A stretch of DNA of 64,000 bases from Romanomermis culicivorax. Taxonomy: Eukaryota > Nematoda > Enoplea > Mermithida > Mermithidae. The notes beneath the pieces were generated by a model. The model searched no databases. It saw nothing but the letters and a program-made list of their open reading frames with translations, and was not told the DNA's origin. Position 1 is the stretch's first letter; the number at the start of each line of letters is the position of its first letter. The position numbers and the translations under genes were made by a program. Of the stretch, positions 1 to 10,793 are shown piece after piece. The stretch is from contig CAWUHX010000271.1 of the NCBI GenBank assembly GCA_963922205.1, positions 186,001 through 250,000 of the forward strand. Reading direction: 5' to 3'.

Positions 1-1400
1 AAAGCAGAGTCAAAAATTGACAAAAACAAAAAAATTGGATGATAAGAAAACAACAACGGATGAAATATAATAGAACAAAGGTTGAAAATGATATACAAAA
101 GTAAAAAACAATAATAAACATGTTTGAAAATGAAAAAAGATAAAATAGAAAAAGAAACAAATTGAATACAAGAAAAGATGTAAAAAACAAAAACAGTCAA
201 ATAAAATACAAAAAGAAACAAATATAATACAAAAAGAAACATATAAAATACACAAAGAAACAAATAAAATACAAAAACAAACAAATAAAATACAAGAAAA
301 AATAAAATACAAAAAGAAACAAGTAAAATACACAAAGAAACAAATAAAATACAAAACATCATGGAAAATAAACTTTCAACAATGAACCCAAATGCTAAAC
401 AAACACAACTGAAAAAAACTTGAAAAAATATACAGAATGTCGAAAAAACACCAAAATAATGTCGAAAATTTAAAAAAAACAGGTAAAATGGAAAAAAACA
501 AACAAATGAAAAAAACAATATGGCAAAAAACTAAAATTAAAAACAAAAAAAGCAAAAACTACACTGAGGAGTAGGAAGAAATGAAAAAATCACAAAGAAT
601 AAAGAAAATAAAAGAAATAAAATAAGTTTCAAAAAAACAAAAGAATCAGGGAAAATCTTCCAAAATGAACAAAAAAGCAGAAAAAATCAAAGCACAACAT
701 AGAGAATAACAAAGAAAGAGAAAAATTAAAGGAACGAAAAAATTAAAAAAACGAGAAATTAGGAAAAGGAGCAAAAATAAATAAAAAATAGGAAATTTTA
801 AAATAAAACAAAAAAGAAATAAATTAAAAATAAAACAAAAAAAGAAATAAAAAAAACAGGCGTTGAAAACCAGCATAAAGTCACAAAAAATAACTGGAAA
901 TGACAAAATCGAACAAAAAAAAGATAAAAAAGAAAAATAGCGGAAATGAAAAACAGTGCAAAAAAAATCACTGAGAAACAATCGAAAATCAACAAAACTA
1001 AAAAAACCGATAAACAAAAAACAATATGACAAAAAACAGTCAAAAAGGAACAAAAAAACAGCAAAAACTACAGATAAAACTTGAAAAAAGTAGAAAAAAA
1101 ACTAGAAATAAAGAAGATAAAAAGATGAGAAAGTTGTGAACAGTTAAAAAACACGAAAAAAGAAAAAAATCAAACATGACAAAAAATTAAAAACAAGAGA
1201 GCAGGAAAGGAAATAAATAAACAGATCAAATAGAAAAAGAGATAAATAAAGGAAAAAAAGGAAGTCTATGGAAAGAACCTGTGAAAAGTAAACAAAAAAA
1301 GCAGAAAATTAGAAAACAATGAAGAATAAGAAAAATAAAACAGGCGAAAAAAGTTTTAAAAAACGAAAAATCGCAAAAAAAACAGAAAATTAATGAAAAA
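1..1400. repeat. A-rich, T-poor low-complexity tract
   Basis: About 1.4 kb is dominated by A on the plus strand, with scattered G and C and few T. It stops abruptly near 1400 at a run of A followed by T. Long minus-strand reading frames here encode only Phe/Leu/Cys/Ser-rich strings and are by-products of the composition. The strand asymmetry is the main feature. I see no gene. Confidence 0.8.
198..356 (+). repeat. 21-bp tandem repeat, about 7-8 copies
   Basis: The unit is close to CAAATAAAATACAAAAAGAAA with 1-3 changes per copy. Two copies are a little shortened. Because 21 is a multiple of 3, the minus strand reads as a heptad-like Phe-Val-Ser-Phe-Cys-Ile-Leu pattern, which explains the apparent reading frame there. 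Confidence 0.85.
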
Positions 1401-2053
1401 AATTTTTTTCTTCTCATTTTCCATACTGATCTGTAAAATTGAGGCTATATTTATGTAGAGTAATAGATTTACTGTATATGCTTCAAACCCTGTGTTAATC
1501 CTTGTACTGTTGTATGGACAATTTTCGAGCACAGGTTTTCACGTTCTACTAAGCACATATAATCTTTATGTTCATGTTTGGCAGTGAGCAATTTTTCATG
1601 AAATTAGATTGGTGTATAAGTTCTTATGTACAGCACTGTACATGAACACTACTATGTTTGCTCTATCCTAATTTTTGTTTGCTATCCAAACCAAACAAAG
1701 CAGTTGGGTTGAATTCACCACTGAAGCTAGTTATATTCCATCACTGCTAATTCTTCCACTATATGAACAAAGTGAACATCCCATAAAGCTTTATTTCATA
1801 ATGTCGAACATCCAAGCATTTTCATTTTTGTTTGGTCATACTGATTAAACATACCAAGTTGGGAGGTAAAATATTTAAATCATTCACACAAGTTTTGTAA
1901 CATCCATAGAAGTAGCTGGTTGAACTGTCTGCTGGAACAGGACCTTTTTTAAGGATTTTTTTCCCTCTTGGCATACCCCAAAATCTCCTTCATAGATACT
2001 CTCAAGCAAACTTTCTTCATAATGTACCTCTAACTGTGTCAATATTTCTTCAG
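1401..2053. other. No gene seen
   Basis: Unremarkable AT-rich sequence without a convincing reading frame, RNA gene or repeat. Its last 20 bases form a plausible 3' splice site (pyrimidine-rich, ending TTCTTCAG) for the candidate exon that follows. Confidence 0.5.
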
Positions 2054-2268
2054 CAACACAGTTTTGGCCTAGTGACCTGCGAGCATTCGAATCGACAGAA
2101 GCACATCAGGCCATCTCTTCGGTCGTGGATGGCCATTTTACGAGAAAGTGTCGATGATAAAATCCATTGTGGAGCGCTGCTCATAAATCGGACACCATTT
2201 CAATTTGTGGATATCGGAAATGCTAATTCAGACATACTACTAACGTCCAGTAGATGCCCTTTACTTAA
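2054..2268 (+). CDS. Candidate internal exon, possibly trypsin-like serine protease
   Basis: An open stretch of about 71 codons is flanked by a plausible acceptor (TTTCTTCAG) and a good donor (AA|GTGAGT). It is clearly richer in G and C than its surroundings. The translation contains RSWMAILRES, then HCGALLIN, then LLTSSRC. These resemble in order the peptidase S1 motifs around PWMAxL, CGGxLI and LTAAHC, but with Arg in place of the catalytic His and a longer spacer. No neighbouring exon carrying GDSGGP was found, so this may be an isolated or pseudogene exon. The exon call is more secure than the family call. Confidence 0.33.
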
Positions 2269-3208
2269 GTGAGTCTTATACCAAATGTGCAGAATTAAGA
2301 AATACAATGTGAGTTCTAGGTTGGCAAAGTAGTATCTTCGGCAATTAAAAATCCTTGAAACAGTCTAGTAATCTTGTTTTTAGTGTCTACTTAGGTCAAA
2401 ATATGTTTGCAATGGAGCTAAGATAACTAATTTCAGGATATATCAACTTGATTAGTTCAGGTCCCTCAAAAGAGTTCCCTATAAGTAATGTTCAGTACAC
2501 AGCAACAATTCCTGAATTGACAAAGCCCAATCTTTAAGACCCTGCCTTACTTGGCTGAATATGTTGTATTCCAAAGAGTAGTCGGGACTTTGGATGAAGG
2601 CAGGCAGTAGTGGGTTCCAGGATTCGTCCTTAATGCACATATTTCCAACATCCATGCTTATTGGATTAATTACTTAATTAGCGTACTTAAACCTGACAAT
2701 GCTTACTCCCACAAATTAAGAAAAACTTAGTTTCTTAATTTGGCTTCCTACACGTAAATTAAAAGAGGAGAGAGTTTTCTCCTTACCTTTATCTAACACA
2801 AAAATAGGCACTTACGTGTACAACCAATGGGTGGGTGAGAGAATATGAAAAGATCCCTCGTGCTGGGGGAAAACTGTATAATGGTGCACCGGGAGGCATA
2901 CTAGTGGTAAACATATAACACACAATAATGAAGAGCGAACCCAATGCATGCATGCTGAATTTGAGCTACAGTAAGACGCCTCTCAATGGTCAGCGTAGCT
3001 CACTCCACTTAAGACTTGCTTGCATTTTCGACTAATTGACAAACTTTGAAAATCTTCTACTAATCGGTGGAAACACACTACAACAAATAGTGTTGGCCGG
3101 CATCAGGTGGCATCAGCTCATGTTGGGTGATGCTATCCGTATGTTGAGAGTGGCCAAAGCAGCCACTTCAACTACGAATTGTTGCAAAAAGAGAGTGCCT
3201 TTCCTGTT
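2269..3208. other. No gene seen
   Basis: AT-rich sequence with no supported gene. The part after about 3040 may belong to the body of the tRNA-related element that follows, but I cannot fix a boundary. Confidence 0.4.
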
Positions 3209-3281
3209 GCTCGGTTGGCTCAGTTGGTTAGAGCATGCGGACGGTAGCCGCAAGGTCCTGGGTTCAAGTCCGGAACTGAGC
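3209..3281 (+). repeat. tRNA-like sequence (SINE head or tRNA pseudogene)
   Basis: A 73-base sequence starts GCTCGGT and ends ACTGAGC, giving a 7-bp acceptor stem with one G-T pair. The D arm (GCTC/GAGC) and anticodon stem (TGCGG/CCGCA) pair. The A box (TGGCTCAGTTGG) and B box (GGTTCAAGTCC) of the Pol III promoter are both intact. The anticodon loop ACGGTAG would give anticodon GGT and lacks the usual T33, and the T stem has two mismatches. A GGT anticodon is not normal in animals. A tRNA-derived SINE head or tRNA pseudogene is therefore likelier than a working gene. The sequence after it, to about 3480, may be the SINE body. Confidence 0.6.
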
Positions 3282-3617
3282 CTAACTTTTACTGAAGATC
3301 CGAGTAGGGGGAATCAGGTTGGCTCAACACATATCTGGTGTTAGCAGATGCAAGCCAAAACTATCCACAAAGTATTGCAGGACATGTGACACTATCTGGC
3401 TTCAATTTATGTGTTGATTAAGGGGGTGGGCCTTAACCACAGAAAACTGAAGGATTTTATTGAGTGTGGACAAAATTTGGACAAAAAAATTTCAACTGGA
3501 TTGAAATTGCAACCTGGTGTCAGCCCATGCTGGCTGGTGTTTTACAGCAGAAGTATAGCAGCTCTGTCCAAACTGCAGCTGGAGTAGGCGGACACCAGCT
3601 GGCAGTATCGGATGCAA

Positions 3618-3642
3618 GTACTCTGCGTTGATACCACTGCTT
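3618..3642 (-). other. Leftover cDNA-synthesis (SMART-type) primer sequence
   Basis: Read on the minus strand, these 25 bases begin AAGCAGTGGTATCAACGCAG and match the widely used SMART template-switching/PCR primer over their whole length. They abut the run of N. This is an artefact, not biology. It suggests that reads from amplified cDNA or another amplified library were joined here. Confidence 0.92.
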
Positions 3643-3742
3643 NNNNNNNNNNNNNNNNNNNNNNNNNNNNNNNNNNNNNNNNNNNNNNNNNNNNNNNNNN
3701 NNNNNNNNNNNNNNNNNNNNNNNNNNNNNNNNNNNNNNNNNN
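3643..3742. other. Assembly gap, exactly 100 N
   Basis: One hundred N is the usual placeholder for a gap of unknown size. With a primer sequence at its left edge, continuity and orientation across the gap should not be trusted. Confidence 0.99.
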
Positions 3743-4484
3743 AATAAATTGACAGGTGGCACTCTATCACTTTCGTTTCCATAAAATCCCATGATAACAC
3801 TTTCGACATTTCCCGGTTGATTGGAGAAAAACGGAACTGGTAGTGGTGGAGAAATACGGGGTGCTGCAGCTAGAAATTGTGGTGCAAAGGCTCCTTGAAT
3901 TTGTCTCAACCTTTCTTTGTAATAAGCAAATTTTGCCTTTGAAACTTTAATTTGCTCATTGAAAGCTTCAACATGCTAATTTTGCAAAACTTTTGCATTA
4001 TTCAATTCTTCTTGCATTAGCTTCAACTTCATTTGATGTCCAGCTTCCATGTGTTGCCACCATGAATCAAAAAATGGCAAACTTTCTCTAATAGCATGCA
4101 TCATCGTAGGCTTTGAAACCTTTGATATTTTCGGCTCTTCAGAAGCAACCATAGATGTCAATGCTTAAATTGCAAAAAAGCAAACATTGTCATGCCTAAC
4201 AGTGCAAAATTTTACATCATAATTGTATTTAAGCACTACTTTCTGATTCAGGCATTTCTGAATCAAATTTGGTAACCCTGTCTTGATCTGGTTGGTTGGT
4301 CTGCAAATTTTCAAACTCATCAAATGTTTTTCATAAGACTCGGCATCATCATCAAAATCTGTTGGACTTTTTTGAAATGCCCAGGGATCAATTCATAAAT
4401 TCTTTGATACATATCTGGAATTTCTGGAGGTGCCGGAAAACCACCTGTTGATTTTTTCACCTTTTTGAATTCATAAACTTTCTT
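3743..4484 (-). pseudogene. Harbinger Myb-like accessory protein, second exon (C-terminal part)
   Basis: In Harbinger elements this protein binds DNA and helps the transposase reach the nucleus and the element ends. Reading down from 4484: KKVYEFKKVKKSTGGFP followed by APPEIPD matches the family's conserved Lys-rich stretch plus TGGxPxPP motif. Further on (4161-3976 and beyond) is a Glu/Lys/Gln-rich coiled-coil tail, which stays in one frame through a single TAG near 3976 and reaches the assembly gap. A likely acceptor ends at 4485 (ACGAAG). The C terminus is lost in the gap. Confidence 0.6.
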
Positions 4485-4543
4485 CTTCGTTTACTGTTCA
4501 AAACTTTTGCATTAGAAACTTATGTACTTATGTATAGATTCCG

Positions 4544-5344
4544 ACAACCCTGCGTTTTGTGGCCTCTGGTGGAGTTCAAAGGGATATTGGTGACAATCAT
4601 GGAGTTTAGCAAGGAGCTGTGTGGAAATTTGTGCATAAAGTTATCCCTAAATTTGCTACATTGAGATCAACCTACATCAAGTTCCCCAGCTTTGGTAAGT
4701 TTGAGGATTTGCAACATAAGTTTTATCAGATGCGAGGGTTCCCTGGTGTGCAGAGTGCTGTCGATTTCAATCACGTGCCAATATGAGGGCCAGGTGGAGT
4801 GGATAATTAATTATATCTGAATCGCAAAGGCTGGTTTTCAGTGAATATTCAACTGCTTTGTGATGTCAATCTTAAAATCAGAAATATTGTCACTAGTTGG
4901 AAAGGTAGCACTCATGACTCCTGCATCTTCAAGGAATCAAATCTGTTAACAAAACTTGATGAGATTCCAAAGAAATTTCACATCATCGGAGATCTTGGGT
5001 ATCTATGTTTGCTGTATATTATACCTCCATTAGCTTCTGCCACAACGCCAGCTGAAAAACGTTACAACCATGTTCATTCTTCAATGAGAATGGTCATAGA
5101 ATGTCTAAATAGAATTTTGAAATGTCATTTTCCATGCTTGTCACTCAAACTTAGATTCAGTCGGGCAAAATGCTCTGCAATTATTGTAACTTGTGCAGTT
5201 TTGCACAATTTATCACTGATCCTGAATAACAGTATTGACCCAGAGGATGGAGAATTCGGAGAAATGGATGATCATGATAATCATAATCGAGATAATCTAC
5301 AGGGACTTGCAAAATGCAGGGCCATCAGTAATCGATATGTTTAA
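4544..5344 (+). pseudogene. PIF/Harbinger (HARBI1-like) transposase, DDE superfamily
   Basis: One frame runs from about 4544 to the stop at 5342-5344. Family landmarks appear in order: LRFVASGGVQRDIGDNHGV, FPSFG, RGFPGVQSAVDFNHV (first catalytic Asp), NRKGWFSVNIQLLCD, WKGSTHDSCIF, HIIGDLGY (second Asp), TPAEKRYNHVHS, MVIECLNRILK (catalytic Glu) and CAVLHN. All three acidic positions survive. Three in-frame stops lie in the first 100 codons. The usual N-terminal exon is not seen upstream and may lie across the gap. The whole coding stretch sits inside the intron inferred for the Myb-like gene on the other strand. Confidence 0.85.
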
Positions 5345-5366
5345 TTATTTGCAAATTTTAGTTTAC

Positions 5367-5591
5367 CTGCTTTAATCTCTTTCATTTGTCTTGAAGCTGC
5401 ATTATAGATCTTTTCTGACAGTTGGGGTTTTTGGTGAATAAGTCGACAATCTGATCCCATGCTTTCTTTTTTGCTTGAATGGTTGTGGAATCAGTTTGCT
5501 TTTTTTTATTATATTAACGACTTGTCCCAGAGATTCCATCAAAAAATAATTTCTTCAACAGAAAAATTTGAATCTCGACTTTTTGACTCAT
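5367..5591 (-). pseudogene. Harbinger Myb-like accessory protein, first exon (Myb/SANT-like domain)
   Basis: Starts with ATG at 5591 (MSQKVEIQIFLLKK). It contains AKKKAWDQIVDLFTKN and ends with QLQDK-stop-KRLKQ, which fits the helix pattern of the Myb/SANT-like domain with the usual Trp codon of DKWKRLK changed to TGA. A TAA also lies earlier. The exon ends at CAG|GTAAAC. Joining it to the exon below 4485 keeps the frame and would make an 882-bp intron (4485-5366) that contains the antisense transposase. Confidence 0.6.
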
Positions 5592-5600
5592 TTTTTACTT

Positions 5601-5879
5601 GTTGACAAAGGCACAAAGACAATATATTCTTATGATAAATGGGAATAGTGAACATGTGCTAGGAAGTCTAGTACTGGCACGCCTTTTGGAACAATACTTT
5701 TGATTCAGTCCGGGCTAACTAAATCTGCAGACAAATGGCTGACTAGCTAGCCTGTGCTAAGTCAAAAATTAGCTCTAGCCTAGCCCTACTCTAGCACTCC
5801 TTTAGGAATTTTGCCCTTAGAGTAAAAGTAAAAGATGTGTGAACAGCATCGTACTTAGAACACATTGTGAACAGAGTGT
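5601..5879. other. No gene seen; degenerate CTAGCC-rich sequence
   Basis: Contains several CTAGCC/CTAGCT motifs (5740-5810) that reappear near 6680-6770 on the far side of the following tandem array. They may be the edges of one repeat unit or element. Confidence 0.3.
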
Positions 5880-6585
5880 TAAGTCCCCATACCCATTGAA
5901 TTCTCATGGTCAGGACCCTCTCGAGCCAAAAAAGGCAGCAATACCTTGGTTTACACACTGAGCAATTTTTTTTGTGTTAAGTTACTGTGTCCATTGAATT
6001 CTACATAGTTAGAAACCCATTTCCCTAATGGTTGTAGAAATTCACTTGTTTCCACTTGGGATAATTTCCTGTGTGATGTGACTGCATCAATCGGATTCTC
6101 CATATATCTGAAAACCCCTATCTCACAGAACTACACTTGTTTACCCTTGAGATAATTTTTAGTGAAAAGTGATTGCATCTACTTAATTGTTTGTAGTTGA
6201 AAACCTCTTCCACCAAGAAGTTGAGGAAATTCCTTTTTATTTATACTTGTGATAATTTTTTTTGTAAAGTGACTGCATTAATTGAATTACCCCTTGCCCC
6301 CCAGTCGAAAACTCCTTCCCTCAATAAATCACGAAAATGAATTTGTTTACACTCGGGACATTTTTTTGTATAAAGTGACTGCATCTATTGAATTCCCAAT
6401 GGTCAAAAACGGTCTCCCAGAAAATAATCACAGGATGGCCTTTGTTTACGTTCATGTCTCTTTTGTTTAAAATGACTGCATCCATTGAATTCCATGGGAT
6501 CTAAATCCCCTCCCAACAAAAATTATCTATGTTTGCACCAAAAATAATTTTTTTGTGTAAAGTGACCACATCTGTTCTAATTCAA
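5880..6585 (+). repeat. About 100-bp tandem repeat, 6-7 diverged copies
   Basis: A core resembling TTGTTTACACTTGGGATAAT, then TTTTTTGTGTAAAGTGACTG, then CATCTATTGAATTC recurs near 5948, 6047, 6146, 6234, 6340, 6438 and 6528, a spacing of 88-106 bp. Between the cores is a variable stretch containing AAAACCCCTTCCC-like runs. Short reading frames inside it are by-products. Confidence 0.8.
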
Positions 6586-7014
6586 CAACAGGGTATTCAC
6601 CCTTCAAAATTATGTATGGAAGGAATTCAACAAGCCTGTCCGAAAATTCTGGTCAAGTTCATATTGACCATACTAATCAAAAGTAAGCTACAGCTAGCCT
6701 TGGCCAGCAATCCATGGTAAGGAATCGTGAGAAACTTTCAGCTAGCCTCTGTTAGCGACTAGAGTAAACTTTCATGAAACAGATAAACAGAACCCTGTGA
6801 GTAATCTAGGCCAAACCTGATAAGAAACTATAAGAAGAAAACATTTATAGATACTTTATTACTCTTGGTCTGATGATTATGATTTCCAGGATTATTCTGT
6901 GGTGATATGTGTACATCAGAGAATAAATGAAATATAGTGTTCTGTTAAGGAAAGGTTAAAAGGGCTCCTTAACACCTGTTATACATGTGAACTATGTTTG
7001 ATGTAATTTATGTT
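6586..7014. other. No gene seen
   Basis: Includes the CTAGCC-rich flank of the array above and plain AT-rich sequence. Confidence 0.4.
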
Positions 7015-7165
7015 TGATATGTTGTTAATCTTGTTGTTCTGCTGATCTTGTTGTTTTGTTGATCTAGTTGCTTTGTTTATCTAGTTGTTTTGTTCATCTG
7101 ATTGTTTAGTTGATTTTGTTGATCATGTTGTTTTGTTGATCTTGTCGTTTAATGCTTGTTTATTT
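7015..7165 (+). repeat. 17-bp minisatellite
   Basis: The unit is close to GATCTTGTTGTTTTGTT, in about 8 imperfect copies, each starting at GATC, TATC or CATC. G and T dominate the plus strand. Confidence 0.75.
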
Positions 7166-7301
7166 GATATTTGATGTGATTGATTGACTGTTTAATGTAC
7201 AATCTGATATGATACATGTGTGCAATGTGTCTGACATAATTTTGCAAATAATTATTTTGTGTTTAAAACTAATAATAATATGTGGATCCTTTGCAACCTG
7301 G

Positions 7302-8273
7302 GGGATGGTTTCTCGAAGCTCTCAAACTTAATTCATCAGCCTTGGCAGTTCCTTGATGAAATTTCTGGACTTAGTTGATGAAATTTTTTCGGGGCTTCTC
7401 GAAGAAAATTTTATTGATGAGATTTTGCTGAGGAAATGCTCAGTTTATTGACGGAACTTTTGACTTTTCCTGACGATTTGTGGCTCTGAGCTCCTCAAAG
7501 CTCCCCAAATATTTTCCTGACAAAATTTCTGGCTCATTGATGAAAAAACTAGGCAGATTTGGATCTCTCCATCTAACTGTTCATAACATACGTTTTTTTT
7601 GTATATAAGACGATAATTATTAGTCCCCTTCAACTTTTCAAATGTATTGATTGATCAATTTTGTATTTTTTTTGTATCCTATGTTTCATTGTTTAGATGA
7701 GCTTCATCAATTTTGTTCCTTTTCATGTTTTTTTAATTTTTTAATATTATTTTTTTCGTCCTCTTCTTTTAAAAATGCAATATTATATTTTTTTTATTTT
7801 GAGACATATTTTCAAAACATAACAGTAAGCCACAATTATTTCATGAGCTTAGTCAAAGTCGTGGCAGTCAAGGGAGATGAGGAAAAGTGAAGGGAGATGA
7901 GAAAAATTGAGAATGAGATTGAGATGAAGAAAATTGAGAATGAGACTGTGATGAGAAAATTATGAATAGAGCAGTTGGAATCAAATTAGTTTCTTGTAAT
8001 CCACAAAAAATTTTGCATTTTATTTTCACAAGGGAATGCTTATCCCTCTTCTACTCTCATTATACGCAAGGCAAATAGACATAATACAGTAATCATTTTT
8101 GTTGACTAAAGCTTTGATAAGATTTCAACAACAAATTAAAAAAAATTCCAAAGATTTGGGCAACCGAAAACAGGAGGTTTTCTGAAATCTCGTCCACGAA
8201 TTGAAAAATATTGCTGACAAACTTACTTTGCCAACGAAATTTTCATCAGCTTTGAGAGAACAATCCCTGATAT
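7302..8273. repeat. Possible inverted-repeat (MITE-like) element
   Basis: GGGATGGTTTCTCGAAGCT near 7303 is matched in reverse by AGCTTTGAGAGAACAATCCC near 8254-8273, with one gap and two mismatches. Motifs such as TGATGAAATTTCTGG also recur just inside the left end. No clear target duplication is visible and the core has no recognisable gene. The core holds GAGATGAGAAAAATTGAGAA-like repeats near 7870-7960. Confidence 0.3.
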
Positions 8274-8984
8274 TGTGATTTTTTGCAGCATTACCTCCAG
8301 TGAAGTAAGATATTCTTTTTGTGTACAATGAACAAAATTGTTCAAAAATTAAAGATAAATGATGAACAACTATGTATTGTTGATCTTCGAAATATCATAT
8401 ATCAGTAATATTCCATTCTACTCCACTTTCTGTCGTTCAGTGATCAGTGGTTCTGCTCCAGTAAACAATTTACCAAAAGTGACAAGTTTTTTTGGTAGTG
8501 AACTGTGTCAGCAAAAAAAGAAGTTTTTCACTTTAAGAATTAGTAATCCAGAATTTTAATCCAAAAGGGGATTATCTTTTTGCTTTCGACTTGTTAGAAT
8601 ACTCTTGAAAATAATTTAATTCTACAAAATAGTTACAAATATCTGAAATTTTATTTCTTTTCTATCCACATAGAATGATGATAATTGATCTTCAGTAAAA
8701 AATTGTGCAGAACTCAGTGCAACAGTAATCAATTGATTATTAACGCGGCCTGAAAACACAGAAAATCAAAAATCTCATTACCAATTTTCTCCAATTGCAA
8801 AAAGAAAAAACTTAGTATAAAACTCACAAAAATGTCAATGCAGTGTTGGAAATTTCTGCTTATTTCGACCATGTGACACTCACTTTCAACTCTATTATGA
8901 ATGATTTTAGTTGAAAGAACAGACTATACTTAAGCCACTTTCAATTTTTCAAATGCTGAGGAAAGTTGAGAGTAAATACTTTAT

Positions 8985-9345
8985 ACCCGCATCCAGGATT
9001 TTGAAAATAGGGGGGGGGGAATTTTCGAATTTTTTTTAGAATTTACTGAATAGAAAGAAAATTATTTGTTTATGTGTGCTTGGATAAGGGCTCGATTCTA
9101 TGTTTGAGGAAAGGTACATAAATATAAATAAACTTGGGAATTGTGATGCATAAGTAAAATGATACTGCTGAAAGTTTTTTTCTATAATTTAAGATTTAAG
9201 TTTAACCTAACATTTATGATATCAGTTTATTCATACATGGCCTGAATTTTGGAACAAACCAGAAAAATATAGAATACCTAGAAAATGTTAAAAAATTTAG
9301 AAGGAAATTCCCCCCTTTCCCCTCTAAATACGGGCCTGAAGTACC
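8985..9345. repeat. Possible short inverted-repeat (MITE-like) element with G-run ends
   Basis: The left end reads CCCGCATCCAGGATTTTG followed by a G run and AATTTTCG. The right end, read in reverse, is CCCGTATTTAGAGGGGAAA, then a G run and AATTTCC. The similar order of CCCG, G run and AATTT at both ends suggests degenerate terminal inverted repeats of a hAT-type non-autonomous element. Boundaries are approximate. Confidence 0.4.
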
Positions 9346-10793
9346 TTTAGGATATTATGCGATCTGCGATCATCGTTAGTGTCATTGCTCTTATTAATAT
9401 TGAATTATTCCCCCAATTTATTGGTTTCAAAAATCTACAGTCAGCATGCGGATCATTCAAATTGCTTTTACTCGAGCCTGAAATTGTAACAGGTCTAGAA
9501 AAAAAACTGGGGAACTATTTTATAGGGGCCACTTTTTGATTTAGCTTTTCCCTCGAAAACTTTCTTACAAGTAGATATTAGACATTATATGATGTTCTTA
9601 TTATCCAAGGCTCTGTGTATAAAGTAACTGGCTGCACCTGTAATCGACTTCTTTTAGTAACAGGAGGGGGGGTGGGCTCAAAAGTGAAGACGCACTTTGC
9701 AAATACCAATTTTCCAAAAAATTGAGCAACTGTGAATCAAGTCAATTCAATTGATACTCAGTCAATTAGGATATGCTCAATACTATTTGGTGGCTGTATA
9801 TTGTTGCTCAACTAGTTTTACTGGTGTCTATCAAATAAACAAAAATATAATACAATCTTGTTTTGAAAATTTCCTTTTGATAGCAACGTTTTTCAACTTT
9901 ATAGTTTTGATTGAGTGGGTCGACTTCAACCAAAGGTGCATCTTACATGCTTGCTCAAGGCCATGCAGGGCCCTGAATAGTACACATTCCAAAAACAGCA
10001 CTTGCATTGTATTTTTTAGGGCATATTCAACAAAGATTATGGTGTGAAACTTCTGGTTGGCTCAGCTCATTCCTCTCAACTTCAAAACCTGCATTATAAG
10101 CAAGACAATTTGAGAATCATGTTAGCCTTTTTTAATTCTGAACAAGGCGAAATATCATTTCAACATAACTTAACTTAATGTACATTCTTGCATATTAATG
10201 AATTAAATAATAAAATTTGCAGATCAATAAAATTGTGACTTAATTTCATCTATTGAATATTTCAGTAGAGTAAATGTTTTTCCAGTCATCCAGTTTTGAC
10301 AATCATCAATTGATCCTGGAAAGGAAAATTCCAAGAATTTTATAGAACCAAAAAGGTCACTTACAAGTTGCTCCAAGTTCATCATTGAACACACCCTGTT
10401 GTTTGTAGGCCAAGATGTCAAATTTTTCGATAATTTGTAAAAAAATGACTACCAATCTCTTAACATTTCCTTTTACGATTTCAGGAGCTGAAGTTCAGCA
10501 CTTCCTGTTCACAGAGTTCACACTCCTTTCCCCTGATTGAACGAGCTGATCACTGCTGCTGCACACTTGCAGAACAATATTTTTTGATACAGATTTCTGG
10601 GAAGCATATTTTTTCCTTTTTAATCCACAGATATCTATTGTGCATCATCATTCACTGACATTGATCATTGCTGATTGCTTTGAATCATTGACCCCAGTAA
10701 CCAACAAGCATCCTTGGATTCTTTCACTTGTAACTTAATGTAAAAAATTAGGAAATTACTGGTCATGTGAAATAGCAAGAGGATATGACTTAC
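9346..10793. other. No supported gene
   Basis: Short reading frames only. Splice-like signals occur on the minus strand (TTTCCTTTCCAG near 10320; GTAAGTGACC near 10365), but the phases did not join into a coherent product with the exon candidate at 10794-10980. Confidence 0.35.

Larger units (their letters stand above)
3743..5600. mobile_element. PIF/Harbinger DNA transposon, decayed, left end lost in gap
   Basis: A Harbinger-type transposase on the plus strand (4544-5344) and a Myb-like companion gene on the minus strand (exons at 5367-5591 and 3743-4484) occupy the same stretch. This two-gene content is the hallmark of PIF/Harbinger. Terminal repeats were not found: the left end runs into the assembly gap and the right end is unclear after 5600. 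Both genes carry several in-frame stops, so the copy is dead. Confidence 0.75.

Noticed and set aside
10-1417. Long minus-strand Phe/Leu/Cys-rich reading frames
   Set aside because: They follow from the A-rich plus strand and the 21-bp tandem repeat; there is no domain, splice signal or normal codon use.
3209-3281. A functional threonine tRNA gene
   Set aside because: The GGT anticodon, C33 and a mismatched T stem are not those of a normal animal tRNA.
3492-3909. Minus-strand frames running through the N gap
   Set aside because: They bridge 100 unknown bases next to a primer sequence; the two sides are probably not continuous.
4841-5344. A host HARBI1 gene
   Set aside because: It has in-frame stops upstream, lies interlocked with a Harbinger-type Myb-like gene, and lacks its N-terminal part, so it is a transposon remnant.
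10224-10421. Further exons joining the candidate at 10794-10980
   Set aside because: Acceptor and donor signals exist, but their phases create stops when joined.
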